A stretch of DNA of 35,177 nt, taken from Candidatus Magasanikiibacteriota bacterium (GTDB taxonomy: Bacteria > Patescibacteriota > Patescibacteriia > Magasanikbacterales > UBA922). The notes under the pieces were generated by a model that worked only from the letters and a program-made list of their open reading frames with translations, had not been told where the DNA came from and searched no databases. Where the stretch lies: the NCBI GenBank assembly GCA_018650645.1, contig JABIFP010000015.1:1-35177 (forward strand). Reading direction: 5' to 3'. Every line of letters begins with the position of its first letter. The stretch's first letter is position 1. This document shows, piece after piece, positions 7,199 through 15,636 of this stretch. A program made the position numbers and the translations under genes.

Positions 7199-7305
7199 AG
7201 GAAAAGGAATCATTCGGCTTTCTACAAAACCAAACCATTCCTTTCCCCACCATATCTGTAGTCACTGTAATGATCATCTTACCTGCCACAATTGGGAAAT
7301 AAGAA
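7172..7305 (-). promoter_or_regulatory. Structured leader, riboswitch/attenuator-like
   Basis: TGTGGCAGG (7290-7282) is perfectly complementary to CCTGCCACA (7201-7193), which includes the 5' arm of the terminator. An inner 8-bp stem AAAGGAAT/ATTCCTTT (7244-7237 / 7210-7203) abuts it. Confidence 0.55.
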
Positions 7306-7311
7306 CTATGC

Positions 7312-7340
7312 ACTATATCACAAAAACAGGCTTTTGTCAA
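7312..7340 (-). promoter_or_regulatory. Sigma70-type promoter TTGACA-17-TATAGT
   Basis: Minus: TTGACA (7340-7335), 17-nt spacer, TATAGT (7317-7312). Confidence 0.75.
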
Positions 7341-7405
7341 GGTGGAACCGTACATTTTGCGCTAATTTAAACCATTTTTTGTCAATAGTAGCATGGCAAT
7401 TCCGC

Positions 7406-7448
7406 AAAAATAAAAGAAAGCACTTTGATTGAGCTTTCTTTTATTTTT
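7406..7448. terminator. Terminator downstream of msrAB
   Basis: AAAAATAAAAGAAAGC ... GCTTTCTTTTATTTTT perfect inverted repeat. Confidence 0.75.
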
Positions 7449-7450
7449 TC

Positions 7451-8518
7451 CTAAAATCCACCAAAAAACTCTCCATACCCTTCCTCTACCATCTTTTCCA
7501 CTGGCACAAACCGCAATGCCGCAGAGTTTATGCAATATCGCAACTTACTAGGCAAGGGTCCATCTTCAAATACATGTCCCAGATGTGCATCAGAAATGGC
7601 GCTTCTAAGCTCTGTCCTTGGATACCCAATCTTGAGGTCAGTTCCTTCTGTCAGTGCATGCGAATATATGGGTTTTGTAAAACTCGGCCAACCTGTTCCT
7701 GAATCGAATTTATCTTTTGAAGAAAAGAGCGGCTCGCCAGAAATAAGGTCTACATAAATTCCCTTTTCTTTACTCTCAAAAAATGCATTCGCAAATGGGC
7801 GCTCGGTTCCATCCTGCTGCGTAATGTGAAACTGCTCCTCCGTTAATATATTTTTGAGCTCCGCAGTAGAAAGCTGACGCGCAATGGTATACATGCGCTC
7901 ATTTCCCCACACACGTTCAATAAACTGATCTCTTCCAGATCCCTTTCTATATTGTTTATAATGCGCACTATTTGTTTTGTAATAATTTTGATGATACTGC
8001 TCGGCCTGATAAAAAGTACCTGCCTGTAAAATTGGTGTCACAATAGGTTCTTCAAATATACCAGAAGCTATAAGCCCCTGCTTAGATCGCTCTGCAAGAA
8101 CTTTTTCCTTTTCTGTTTGGTAAAAGATACCCGATTTATATTGCGTTCCCCGGTCTACAAATGATCCTCCGTCATCTGTTGGATCAAACTGCCGCCAGAA
8201 AATTTCTAAAAGATCTTGATAAGTGATGAGTTCTGGATTATATAGTACCTTTACCGCTTCATAATGATCTGTCTGCCCTGCTGCCACTTTCTGATACTCC
8301 GCATCTACCGCAGAGCCACCAATGTAGCCAGAGATCGCATCTGTGACGCCTGGATACGCTTCAAAACCGGCTTCTACGCACCAAAAACAACCCCCCGCGA
8401 ATATGGCTTCTGCTGTTTCACCTGTAACCTGTTCGGATGGAGTAGTTTGCGCTATCTGTGCATTATTGCACCCGGTGAACAGTAGCAGCATTGCTACGAA
8501 AGATAATAGTATTTTCAT
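7451..8518 (-). CDS. msrAB: Bifunctional peptide methionine sulfoxide reductase MsrA-MsrB, lipoprotein signal
   Basis: MsrA: AIFAGGCFWCVEAGFEAYPGV; MsrB: SGTGWPSFTKPI ... RYCINSAALRF; N-terminal LLLFTGCNN lipobox. Confidence 0.95.
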   Translation of the reverse strand: MKILLSFVAMLLLFTGCNNAQIAQTTPSEQVTGETAEAIFAGGCFWCVEAGFEAYPGVTDAISGYIGGSAVDAEYQKVAAGQTDHYEAVKVLYNPELITYQDLLEIFWRQFDPTDDGGSFVDRGTQYKSGIFYQTEKEKVLAERSKQGLIASGIFEEPIVTPILQAGTFYQAEQYHQNYYKTNSAHYKQYRKGSGRDQFIERVWGNERMYTIARQLSTAELKNILTEEQFHITQQDGTERPFANAFFESKEKGIYVDLISGEPLFSSKDKFDSGTGWPSFTKPIYSHALTEGTDLKIGYPRTELRSAISDAHLGHVFEDGPLPSKLRYCINSAALRFVPVEKMVEEGYGEFFGGF

Positions 8519-8567
8519 ATGCTTGTATAGTAGCATATTTGCTGGCATATTGAGGCTGTGGAGAAAT

Positions 8568-8592
8568 AAAAAAACAACCCATTTCTGAGTTG
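8568..8592 (-). terminator. Intrinsic terminator
   Basis: Minus: CAACTC-agaaat-GGGTTG-TTTTTTT. Confidence 0.6.
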
Positions 8593-8609
8593 CTTTTCTG
8601 AGTCACTTA

Positions 8610-9128
8610 TTATTGTACTAGTGTGCCCTCAACAACATGCCCCGCAGGTGCAGGATCTCCGTCATCTGGCTCAATGGTAAGTACGTAAAAATCATGATCC
8701 GTAAGGTCTTTTGTACTCATAAAATCATTCACATATACCCCTTCTTCACTTAGCGTTACTCTACCTGTGCTAATAACATCAAAAGCTTCACCTTTCCGCA
8801 CAATCCATCCCTCATAAAAATCTGTCCCTTGTGGTTCTGGGAGTTTTTCAAATGAGACGGTTAATTCATACTTTTCTGCGAAAAATACTTCTGCATGCCC
8901 TGCCGCTTCTCCGGCAGTATTGATTCCTCCAACCTCTTTCCCTTCTGTTACATCAAGAAGATCTGCTTTCCAGCTTAATACCGGTTCTTGCACTTCAGGT
9001 TCTTCTATTGGCAAAGGATCTGTTTCTTCTTGCATAGCTGGCGCTTGCACAGGCTCTTCTGTGTGGGTTAATTTATACACCCCCAAAATTGCGAGTAATA
9101 GTAACGCTGCAACAAATATTTTTTTCAT
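8610..9128 (-). CDS. Membrane-anchored protein with an anti-sigma-K (RskA)-like C-terminal domain
   Basis: N-terminal TM; YELTVSFEKLPEPQGTDFYEGWIVRKGEAFDVISTGRVT resembles the RskA C-terminal fold. Confidence 0.55.
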   Translation of the reverse strand: MKKIFVAALLLLAILGVYKLTHTEEPVQAPAMQEETDPLPIEEPEVQEPVLSWKADLLDVTEGKEVGGINTAGEAAGHAEVFFAEKYELTVSFEKLPEPQGTDFYEGWIVRKGEAFDVISTGRVTLSEEGVYVNDFMSTKDLTDHDFYVLTIEPDDGDPAPAGHVVEGTLVQ

Positions 9129-9222
9129 ATATGATTACGCTCATGTGAGTAAACCTCATCTGTATCTTTTTTGCAGTATAGCATGTTATATAAAAGAAAA
9201 AAGCGCAATATGCGCTCGATTC

Positions 9223-10536
9223 TTATTTCACTCCACCAGCCAAAACGGGCACAGCCAAGCGTCGTCTCTTTGTTTCTCCAGGAAGAAGATGCCGCTTTCT
9301 ATATGCGATATTTCCCCGGCTTCCCGAATGCTGCGACGCATGTGCTGGCAACGCACCAGCTAAGTGAAGTGCATGCTTGCCAAATTGTTTTGCTACCTTG
9401 TCTACTGCTTCATATACTCGTTGCATTTTCATGAGCGCTACCGGAGATTCGAACATATCTGCCTGAACGCACATATCTTCTTGCAAATCTGCAAGAACTA
9501 CACCAGTGGCTCTATACATCACTCCTTTTTCAAAGAGCTGCGCAAAAATATCTTTTACTAGTGGTGTCATGTCATTTGGATATGCTGAAGCTCTGGTAAG
9601 ACATACATCTAGTGCTTGCACACCAAAATCTTGCGTTTTAAGAAAGACAGTCATCTTTCTTGCAAGTAATCCGTGTCTACGTGCCTTAATGCATGCATTT
9701 TCTAAATTCTTAAGCAGTTGCCCGAGTACAATGTTCTTTTTTTTTGAAGCAGGCGTAAATGTCCGTGTTTTAGAAATAGACATGTATCGCTGCTTCTCTT
9801 CTTTAATCACTTTATATACTTTAAATCCATTCAGTTCATGCCAAATCTGCTGATGTGGCTTGGTAAAATTCTGCTGTACAATTTCCCAAGGCATATTCAT
9901 AAACGCACTCACCGTTTCAATACCCATTTGCCGCATATATGCCGCTGTGTTTGGCCCTACACCCCACACATTATCAATTGGCATCACAGAAAGCATTTCA
10001 GCTGCCTTTCTATTAGGAATATAGGTAAACCCACTTGGTTTATTCATCTTTGAAGCTATTTTGGCTAATGATTTTGTTGCCGCAAGCCCAACAGAGACGG
10101 TAATTCCTAATTCTTGCTCAATAGTCGCTTTCATCGTTCTAGCAATGTCCTGATAACTCATGCCGAGCGGTTTACGTAATCCTGTAATATCTATAAACCC
10201 TTCGTCAATACCATATTCTTCAACAATATTACTAAACCGTTTCATGATAGCAAATAGTCGCTTAGAAAAGAGCCCATACGTTTCATAATCACTTGCTACA
10301 ATAATTGCTTCTGGACAGATTTTTTTTACATCTCTTAATGGTACTCCTCTACTAATTCCTTTTGCTTTTGCTTCATAGCTAGCAGCAGAAACAATACCTC
10401 TTTCTTTTCCTGTAACTACTGGTTTTCCTTTGTATTCTGGATGCAACGCCTGTTCACAACTTGCAAAGAATGCATCAGCATCAATGTGCAAAATTGCGTG
10501 CGGCAAAGAATGCATCTTGACTTGTGTCCATGTCAT
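9223..10536 (-). CDS. dinB: Y-family DNA polymerase (DinB/UmuC type)
   Basis: HIDADAFFASCEQALHPEYKGKPVVTG, YGIDEGFIDITG, VSVGLAATKSLAKIASKMNKPSG, VWGVGPNT. Confidence 0.93.
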   Translation of the reverse strand: MTWTQVKMHSLPHAILHIDADAFFASCEQALHPEYKGKPVVTGKERGIVSAASYEAKAKGISRGVPLRDVKKICPEAIIVASDYETYGLFSKRLFAIMKRFSNIVEEYGIDEGFIDITGLRKPLGMSYQDIARTMKATIEQELGITVSVGLAATKSLAKIASKMNKPSGFTYIPNRKAAEMLSVMPIDNVWGVGPNTAAYMRQMGIETVSAFMNMPWEIVQQNFTKPHQQIWHELNGFKVYKVIKEEKQRYMSISKTRTFTPASKKKNIVLGQLLKNLENACIKARRHGLLARKMTVFLKTQDFGVQALDVCLTRASAYPNDMTPLVKDIFAQLFEKGVMYRATGVVLADLQEDMCVQADMFESPVALMKMQRVYEAVDKVAKQFGKHALHLAGALPAHASQHSGSRGNIAYRKRHLLPGETKRRRLAVPVLAGGVK

Positions 10537-10564
10537 ACTCCCTAGATTAGGTAATTAATTGTCC

Positions 10565-11146
10565 CTAATACTTTCTAATAACACTTGTTACCGTGCCCGC
10601 AATCTTGAGCTCATCATCTGGATGAATATCAGGGTATTTTTTGTTTGCAGCGCGCAGAAACATTTTGCCACCACGCTTTATTAAATATTTCATTGTCCAG
10701 TCGCTATCAACCTCTGCCACAACGATGTCTCCACTTTGTGGCGTCTTTGACCTATCTACAACAACCATATCACCTTCCATAATTCCTGCATCAATCATCG
10801 AATCTCCGCTTACCTGGAGCATATAGCTCGCTTCCGGTGATTGAATAAGGAATTCATCCAAACTCAAGGTATCTGCCGTTTCTTCTTCTGTAGATGTTGG
10901 GAATCCAGCTTGTACAGAGCCCAGGACCCGCAATCCATAGAGTTTTGTGGTAGGTACCAATCGCCCAGTATCGCTTCTATCCATGTATCCGTCTTCTATA
11001 AACTTTTGTACGTATTTATGAATCGATCCTTTTGATCTTACTTCAAATAGATCCGCTAATTCGTCATATGTTGGCAATTGCTTATGCCGTTTGTAATATT
11101 TTATTATTGATGTTTTTCTTGATTCGTATAGTGAGTTGTTTTGCAT
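10565..11146 (-). CDS. lexA: LexA/UmuD-like SOS repressor (S24 peptidase)
   Basis: wHTH N-terminus; cleavage-site dipeptide VQAGFP; Ser SGDSMIDAGI; Lys TMKYLIKRGG. Start placed at MQNNSLYES (11146). Confidence 0.88.
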   Translation of the reverse strand: MQNNSLYESRKTSIIKYYKRHKQLPTYDELADLFEVRSKGSIHKYVQKFIEDGYMDRSDTGRLVPTTKLYGLRVLGSVQAGFPTSTEEETADTLSLDEFLIQSPEASYMLQVSGDSMIDAGIMEGDMVVVDRSKTPQSGDIVVAEVDSDWTMKYLIKRGGKMFLRAANKKYPDIHPDDELKIAGTVTSVIRKY

Positions 11147-11175
11147 AGGCCTATATGTTAAAAGAGGTATCCCAC

Positions 11176-11204
11176 CGATTATACCGGTGGCACATACAAC
11201 GCAC
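11176..11204 (-). promoter_or_regulatory. lexA proximal promoter with palindrome CCACCG-GTATAAT-CGGTGG
   Basis: Minus: TTGTGC-17-TATAAT; the -10 lies inside a 6+6 inverted repeat. Confidence 0.5.
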
Positions 11205-11329
11205 AAACACGGAACAACCAACTTTCCTCCAGATATCCCTATGAGAAGGCGATATGCAGAAGACAATAGTCATTCTGTAGTTATACGCTTTATGCCAGAG
11301 TTTGGAAGTGACGTCTTGCTTCCCCTCTG

Positions 11330-11366
11330 TTTACACTATACAAGAACATACGTTCTCTGCGCAAGA
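11330..11366 (-). promoter_or_regulatory. lexA distal promoter with Gram-positive-type SOS box
   Basis: Minus: TTGCGC-18-TATAGT; the spacer contains AGAAC-GTAT-GTTCT (plus-strand coordinates 11343-11356). Confidence 0.6.
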
Positions 11367-11426
11367 GAACAGCTATCCACATGTGGATAAGAACGTTTGT
11401 TTTCCCTATTTCCACCCTCTTTGGGC

Positions 11427-12248
11427 TTATAACATATCTAGTGGACTCTTAATTTTTCCTAGTTCCCTATTCGATACGTGCGTATATTGCTGCGTTGTTT
11501 GAAGCTTTGTATGTCCTAATAACTCTTGTATATATCGTATATCTACCCCCGACTCAAGCAAATGAGTTGCAAAACTGTGCCTGAGCGTATGTGGTGTTAC
11601 CTGAGTGTTAATTGCTGCGCGATTTGCAGCCTGCGCCACCACTTTTTGCACGGTTCTTGTATGCATCCTCTGTCCTTTTTTATTGGTAAAAATATAGGCT
11701 ATTCCTTTTTTTATACGATTTTGTGCTAATAAATCATTAGATATGTTACGTGGTAATAATGTCATACGATCTTTTCTGCCTTTCCCAGCCTTTACAAGAA
11801 TACACCCTCTTTCAAAATGGATATCTTGCATTTTTAATGTAACGAGCTCACTTACGCGTAATCCAGATCCATAGAGTAACGAAAGCATACAATGATGCTT
11901 CCGATTTACTGTATTTGTAATCATAGACAAAACCTCTTGCTTTGATAATACCCCTGGTAAGGCTTTGACGCGTTTAGGTGCTTGCATGTGTACAAAAAAT
12001 GGTCTTTTTAAATACCCAGCATAATATTTTTTAAGCGCCTGATACGTTGCACGTAACGTATTTGAGTGCACCCGCTGAGATATGTGTGCTAGGTATAGCG
12101 TAATATCTGCTTGAGAAATCTGCTGTGGTTTTTTCTGTATAAAACATAAAAAAGCCATATTTGCCTGTACATATGCCTGAATGGTTTTTTTGCTATAATT
12201 TGCAGCCTGCAATGACTGAATAAATCTCACTAATATATGATTTGCCAT
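11427..12248 (-). CDS. Xer-type tyrosine recombinase
   Basis: LLYGSGLRVSELVTL, TPHTLRHSFATHLLESGVDIRYIQELLGHTKLQTTQQYTHV. Confidence 0.92.
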   Translation of the reverse strand: MANHILVRFIQSLQAANYSKKTIQAYVQANMAFLCFIQKKPQQISQADITLYLAHISQRVHSNTLRATYQALKKYYAGYLKRPFFVHMQAPKRVKALPGVLSKQEVLSMITNTVNRKHHCMLSLLYGSGLRVSELVTLKMQDIHFERGCILVKAGKGRKDRMTLLPRNISNDLLAQNRIKKGIAYIFTNKKGQRMHTRTVQKVVAQAANRAAINTQVTPHTLRHSFATHLLESGVDIRYIQELLGHTKLQTTQQYTHVSNRELGKIKSPLDML

Positions 12249-12272
12249 ATAGTCAATTACCCTATATCATAA

Positions 12273-12602
12273 GCTTATACCCCCACCACCTATAGCACAA
12301 TAGAATTTCTTAGGCAATTTCGTTTAGGTGGATATGCAATCTTTGACTTCGCAGTATCTTTTCTAGGGATTTATTTGCTTTCCCCGTTATTATCAAGGCT
12401 TTTTTTGAAAATTAGATTAAAAATACCAAAAATAAATTGGCTATATTTAGCATTACCAATTGCACTAATAGCTCACTTATTAGTTGGAAATTTGACACCC
12501 ATGACACGTGATTTAGTAGATATTAATGGCCACTATATTTTAAAGATAGTCATTTTGACTTTATTTATACTTGGAACAAGGAATATTAAAATAATCAAAT
12601 AA
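12273..12602 (+). CDS. Hypothetical membrane protein, start codon uncertain or N-terminus damaged
   Basis: Frame is open from 12273 and reads AYTPTTYSTIEFLRQFRLGGYAIFDFAVSFLGIYLLSPLLSRLF...; no ATG/GTG before the TTG at 12375. Confidence 0.5.
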   Translation, partial: AYTPTTYSTIEFLRQFRLGGYAIFDFAVSFLGIYLLSPLLSRLFLKIRLKIPKINWLYLALPIALIAHLLVGNLTPMTRDLVDINGHYILKIVILTLFILGTRNIKIIK

Positions 12603-12604
12603 CT

Positions 12605-12904
12605 ATGATCATAAAAGATTTTTCTCAATTTCTAAAAGAAAGCAACATTGCTGGCATGGCATTAGCTTTTGTAATGGGGGCAGCCAGCGATACTCTTATC
12701 AAGTCATTTGTTGAGAATATACTTATGGCATTTGTAGCCCCTTTGACAGGCGAAACACCTTGGCAAGAAGCAGCCCTAAATCTAGGGCCAATACACTTGA
12801 GATATGGAGCCTTTTTGGCAGATTTTTTGCACTTCACAATTTTGGCTTTCGTAGTATTTATAACTGCTAAAAAGCTATTTAAAATGGACAAGATTAGCAA
12901 GTAG
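12605..12904 (+). CDS. mscL: Large-conductance mechanosensitive channel
   Basis: FSQFLKESNIAGMALAFVMGAASDTLIKSFVENILMAFVAPL, second TM FTILAFVVFITAKKLF. Confidence 0.85.
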   Translation: MIIKDFSQFLKESNIAGMALAFVMGAASDTLIKSFVENILMAFVAPLTGETPWQEAALNLGPIHLRYGAFLADFLHFTILAFVVFITAKKLFKMDKISK

Positions 12905-12908
12905 TAAC

Positions 12909-13532
12909 TTATGCATTTCTTTTTCTGGAGTGTTTGAGAAGAAGAATCATGAGAGTGGAACCTACAAGAATGCCTGATAAGTTCATTAACAATATCATTC
13001 CTGAAGCGAAAACAATTTCGTGATATGAGGCAAGTGCAGCACCAAACATTACAGCGGGTGGGACAAGTGCAACAGAAATGCCTACGCCTATAACTGATTC
13101 CCTTACCTTAGGCCAAAAGAAGCCAAATGCCCCTGCAAGTCCGCAACAAAATGCAACAGCGAAATATAGCGATGGGGTTTCAGCAAGACGGCTGACTATC
13201 TCCGAGTCTTTAATGTCTATAGGAGAAAAATATGAAAAAGTCATTGCAGTCAAAAGTATTATTGCGAGATCTAGTACCAAAAAGGCTATCATTTTTGTTA
13301 TGTGCTTAAAATCAATGCTCACAATAGATTCAGCAAGTCCTACAATCGGATATAGTAAAGGTGAAATAACCATCGCACCTATGATGACCGTTGGACTATT
13401 CATCACAAAACCAAGAAAACAAATAATACTTGCGAAAAGAATTAGTACAAAGAAGTCTAAATCCAAACTTGAAGTGTCTAGTACATGTAATCGAGCCCTT
13501 TTATACTCTTTATCGGTTAATCTTGTTTTCAT
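12909..13532 (-). CDS. DUF389 family membrane protein
   Basis: FVMNSPTVIIGAMVISPLLYPIVGLAESIVSID is the characteristic DUF389 motif. Confidence 0.85.
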   Translation of the reverse strand: MKTRLTDKEYKRARLHVLDTSSLDLDFFVLILFASIICFLGFVMNSPTVIIGAMVISPLLYPIVGLAESIVSIDFKHITKMIAFLVLDLAIILLTAMTFSYFSPIDIKDSEIVSRLAETPSLYFAVAFCCGLAGAFGFFWPKVRESVIGVGISVALVPPAVMFGAALASYHEIVFASGMILLMNLSGILVGSTLMILLLKHSRKRNA

Positions 13533-13612
13533 ATTGTTTATGTAAAATACTGAAGTATAGTATATACTAAAATAGCTGAATAAAAAAATTACATGAGTGA
13601 CTATTTAATCAT

Positions 13613-14704
13613 ATGAAAAATTCATTACTAAAAATATTTAGCATTTCAAAACTCCTACCCAAAACTGGAAAGGTTGCTTCTGTTCCTGGAACCGTTAAAT
13701 ATGTAGGCAAGAAAAGGGAAGCTAAAGTTAAAATCCATATTCTTGATTACAACGAAACAGATTTTACGGAAAAAAATCTAGAAAATATTGAAGCGAGCCT
13801 TCCATTTAAAGATGGCCCAAGTGTCACATGGCTAAATATAACCGGAGTGCATGAAGAAAAAATTATTCATGAGATCGGCGACAAGTTTAAAATACATCCA
13901 CTTGTTCTTGAAGACATTGCAAATACAACTCAAAGACCAAAGGTTGAAGAATATGATGATTATATCTTTGTCATTGTTAAGATGGCTTATTTCGAGGAAG
14001 AAACTCGCGAAATCGTTTTAGAGCAAGTTAGCCTGATTATTGGGGAAGACTATGTGATTTCTTTGCAAGAAAAAGAAGGTGATATTCTTGAAGGCTTGCG
14101 TGAACGAATTCGTAACAGCAAAGGGAAAATTCGGAAGCTTGGCAGTGATTATCTTCTATACGGAATCATAGATGCGATTGTTGACCATTATTTTTCTGTA
14201 TTGGAGCATATTGGAGAAGAAATAGAAGGCATGGAGGAAAAACTGTTGCAATATGCAAATCAAAATATATTAAATAAAATTTATGGACTCAAACAGGAAT
14301 TGGTGTTTTTGCGAAAATCTATCTGGCCGATGCGCGAAGTAGTAAGCGTGTTGCAGAGAGGTGAGCATAATCTGATGAGTGAAGGGACTTCTATTTATAT
14401 GCGGGACGTTTACGATCACACTGTTCAGGTTGTTGAAACAGTTGAAACCTTTCGGGACATGGCTTCTGGCATGCTTGATCTATATATGTCTACAGTAAGC
14501 AATAAGATGAATGAGGTGATGAAAGTGCTGACCATTTTTGCAGCTATTTTTATACCACTTACTTTTATAGCGGGGGTGTACGGTATGAATTTTGAATTTA
14601 TGCCAGAGCTAAAATGGCGTTTGGCATACCCTGTTTGGTGGGTGGCTGTAATAGTCTTAACTGTGGGGATGATTATTTATTTCAAACGTAAAAAATGGTT
14701 GTAA
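13613..14704 (+). CDS. corA: CorA-family Mg/Co transporter
   Basis: C-terminal YGMNFEFMPEL (GMN) between two TMs; HPLVLEDIANTTQRPKVEEYDDYIFVI. Confidence 0.95.
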   Translation: MKNSLLKIFSISKLLPKTGKVASVPGTVKYVGKKREAKVKIHILDYNETDFTEKNLENIEASLPFKDGPSVTWLNITGVHEEKIIHEIGDKFKIHPLVLEDIANTTQRPKVEEYDDYIFVIVKMAYFEEETREIVLEQVSLIIGEDYVISLQEKEGDILEGLRERIRNSKGKIRKLGSDYLLYGIIDAIVDHYFSVLEHIGEEIEGMEEKLLQYANQNILNKIYGLKQELVFLRKSIWPMREVVSVLQRGEHNLMSEGTSIYMRDVYDHTVQVVETVETFRDMASGMLDLYMSTVSNKMNEVMKVLTIFAAIFIPLTFIAGVYGMNFEFMPELKWRLAYPVWWVAVIVLTVGMIIYFKRKKWL

Positions 14705-14752
14705 ATATATTATGCGAGTAACCTTACTACACTATTAATTAACAATAAAAAT

Positions 14753-15151
14753 ATGAAAGGATTTAAAGCAAACATTGAGGATGAGACACTGGCAAATGAT
14801 AATTTTCGAAAAGTGTTATATACCTCTAAGCATAGCCAGTTGGTACTCATGAGTTTAAAACCTAATGAGGAAATTGGCATGGAAACTCATACTGATAATG
14901 ATCAATTTTTCCGCTTTGAAAAAGGAACAGGAAAATGCGTGATTGATGGTAATGAATATGATATTGAGGATGGTGTTGCGATTGTCGTTCCTGCTGGAGC
15001 AGAGCACAACATAATTAACACCTCATCTACAGATGACCTCAAAATGTATACTTTGTATGCACCAGCTCATCACAAGGACGGCATTATTAGAGCTACAAAA
15101 AAAGAAGCAGAAGAAAATGAGGAAGATTTCGAGGGCATAACCACTGAATAG
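14753..15151 (+). CDS. Cupin-domain protein
   Basis: IGMETHTDNDQFFRFEKGTGKCVIDGNEYDIEDGVAIVVPAGAEHNIIN. Confidence 0.9.
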   Translation: MKGFKANIEDETLANDNFRKVLYTSKHSQLVLMSLKPNEEIGMETHTDNDQFFRFEKGTGKCVIDGNEYDIEDGVAIVVPAGAEHNIINTSSTDDLKMYTLYAPAHHKDGIIRATKKEAEENEEDFEGITTE

Positions 15152-15301
15152 AATATGATTTAAGTAAAAGGTGTTTGAGGCTCGGGCATTCCCCCCTTTT
15201 GCTCCCCTCTGCCCTTCGCCCCAAACGAAAAAACAAAACCGGATCTTTTAATTAAGAGCAATTTGCTAACGCAAATTAAATTAAAGGAAAACAGGTACAT
15301 C

Positions 15302-15420
15302 ATATAACAAGGTATAAGCGGTTCCGTTCAGTCGTTACACTCCCTCACTTCACCCATATTGCACGGGTGTACGCTTTCAGCGTACACCCGTGCAACATCG
15401 CTTATACCTAGACGTTAGCT
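15302..15420 (+). repeat. Large palindromic element, attC-like architecture
   Basis: TAACaAGGTATAAGCG ... CGCTTATACCTagacGTTAGCT outer arms (11 bp) enclosing a perfect 16-bp hairpin TTGCACGGGTGTACGC-tttca-GCGTACACCCGTGCAA. Confidence 0.45.
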
Positions 15421-15588
15421 GAAATATTCCTCTTCTTTCTTGGGCTATCGCCCAATTGTTTTAAAAAATTTTCAAATTTCTTTATCCAATATGGTATTTC
15501 CTCCGCTATGCTACGGAAATAATTTATTTGATGAGGGAAAAACAAGGTGTTTTCTTCGCTCCCGCTGGATGCTCAAAAAATTTTTTTA

Positions 15589-15616
15589 TTGACATTTTAC
15601 TAAAAAAAACTAAAAT
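15589..15616 (+). promoter_or_regulatory. Promoter TTGACA-16-TAAAAT
   Basis: TTGACA 15589-15594, TAAAAT 15611-15616, upstream of the 15637 ORF. Confidence 0.55.
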
Positions 15617-15636
15617 TTAACATAACAATAAACACT

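Noticed and set aside
6455-7261. Plus-strand 268-aa ORF across the GC-rich gene
   Set aside because: High GC opens spurious frames on both strands; the minus-strand ORF has an SD, signal peptide and lipobox, the plus one has none.
7339-7352. AAGGTGGAACCG, similar to the T-box antiterminator motif
   Set aside because: No specifier stem or downstream plus-strand aminoacylation gene; it overlaps the opposite-strand promoter, so most likely chance.
11427-12248. Possible integron integrase (IntI)
   Set aside because: Lacks an obvious IntI-specific insertion between the patch II and HxxR regions; reads as an ordinary Xer-type recombinase.
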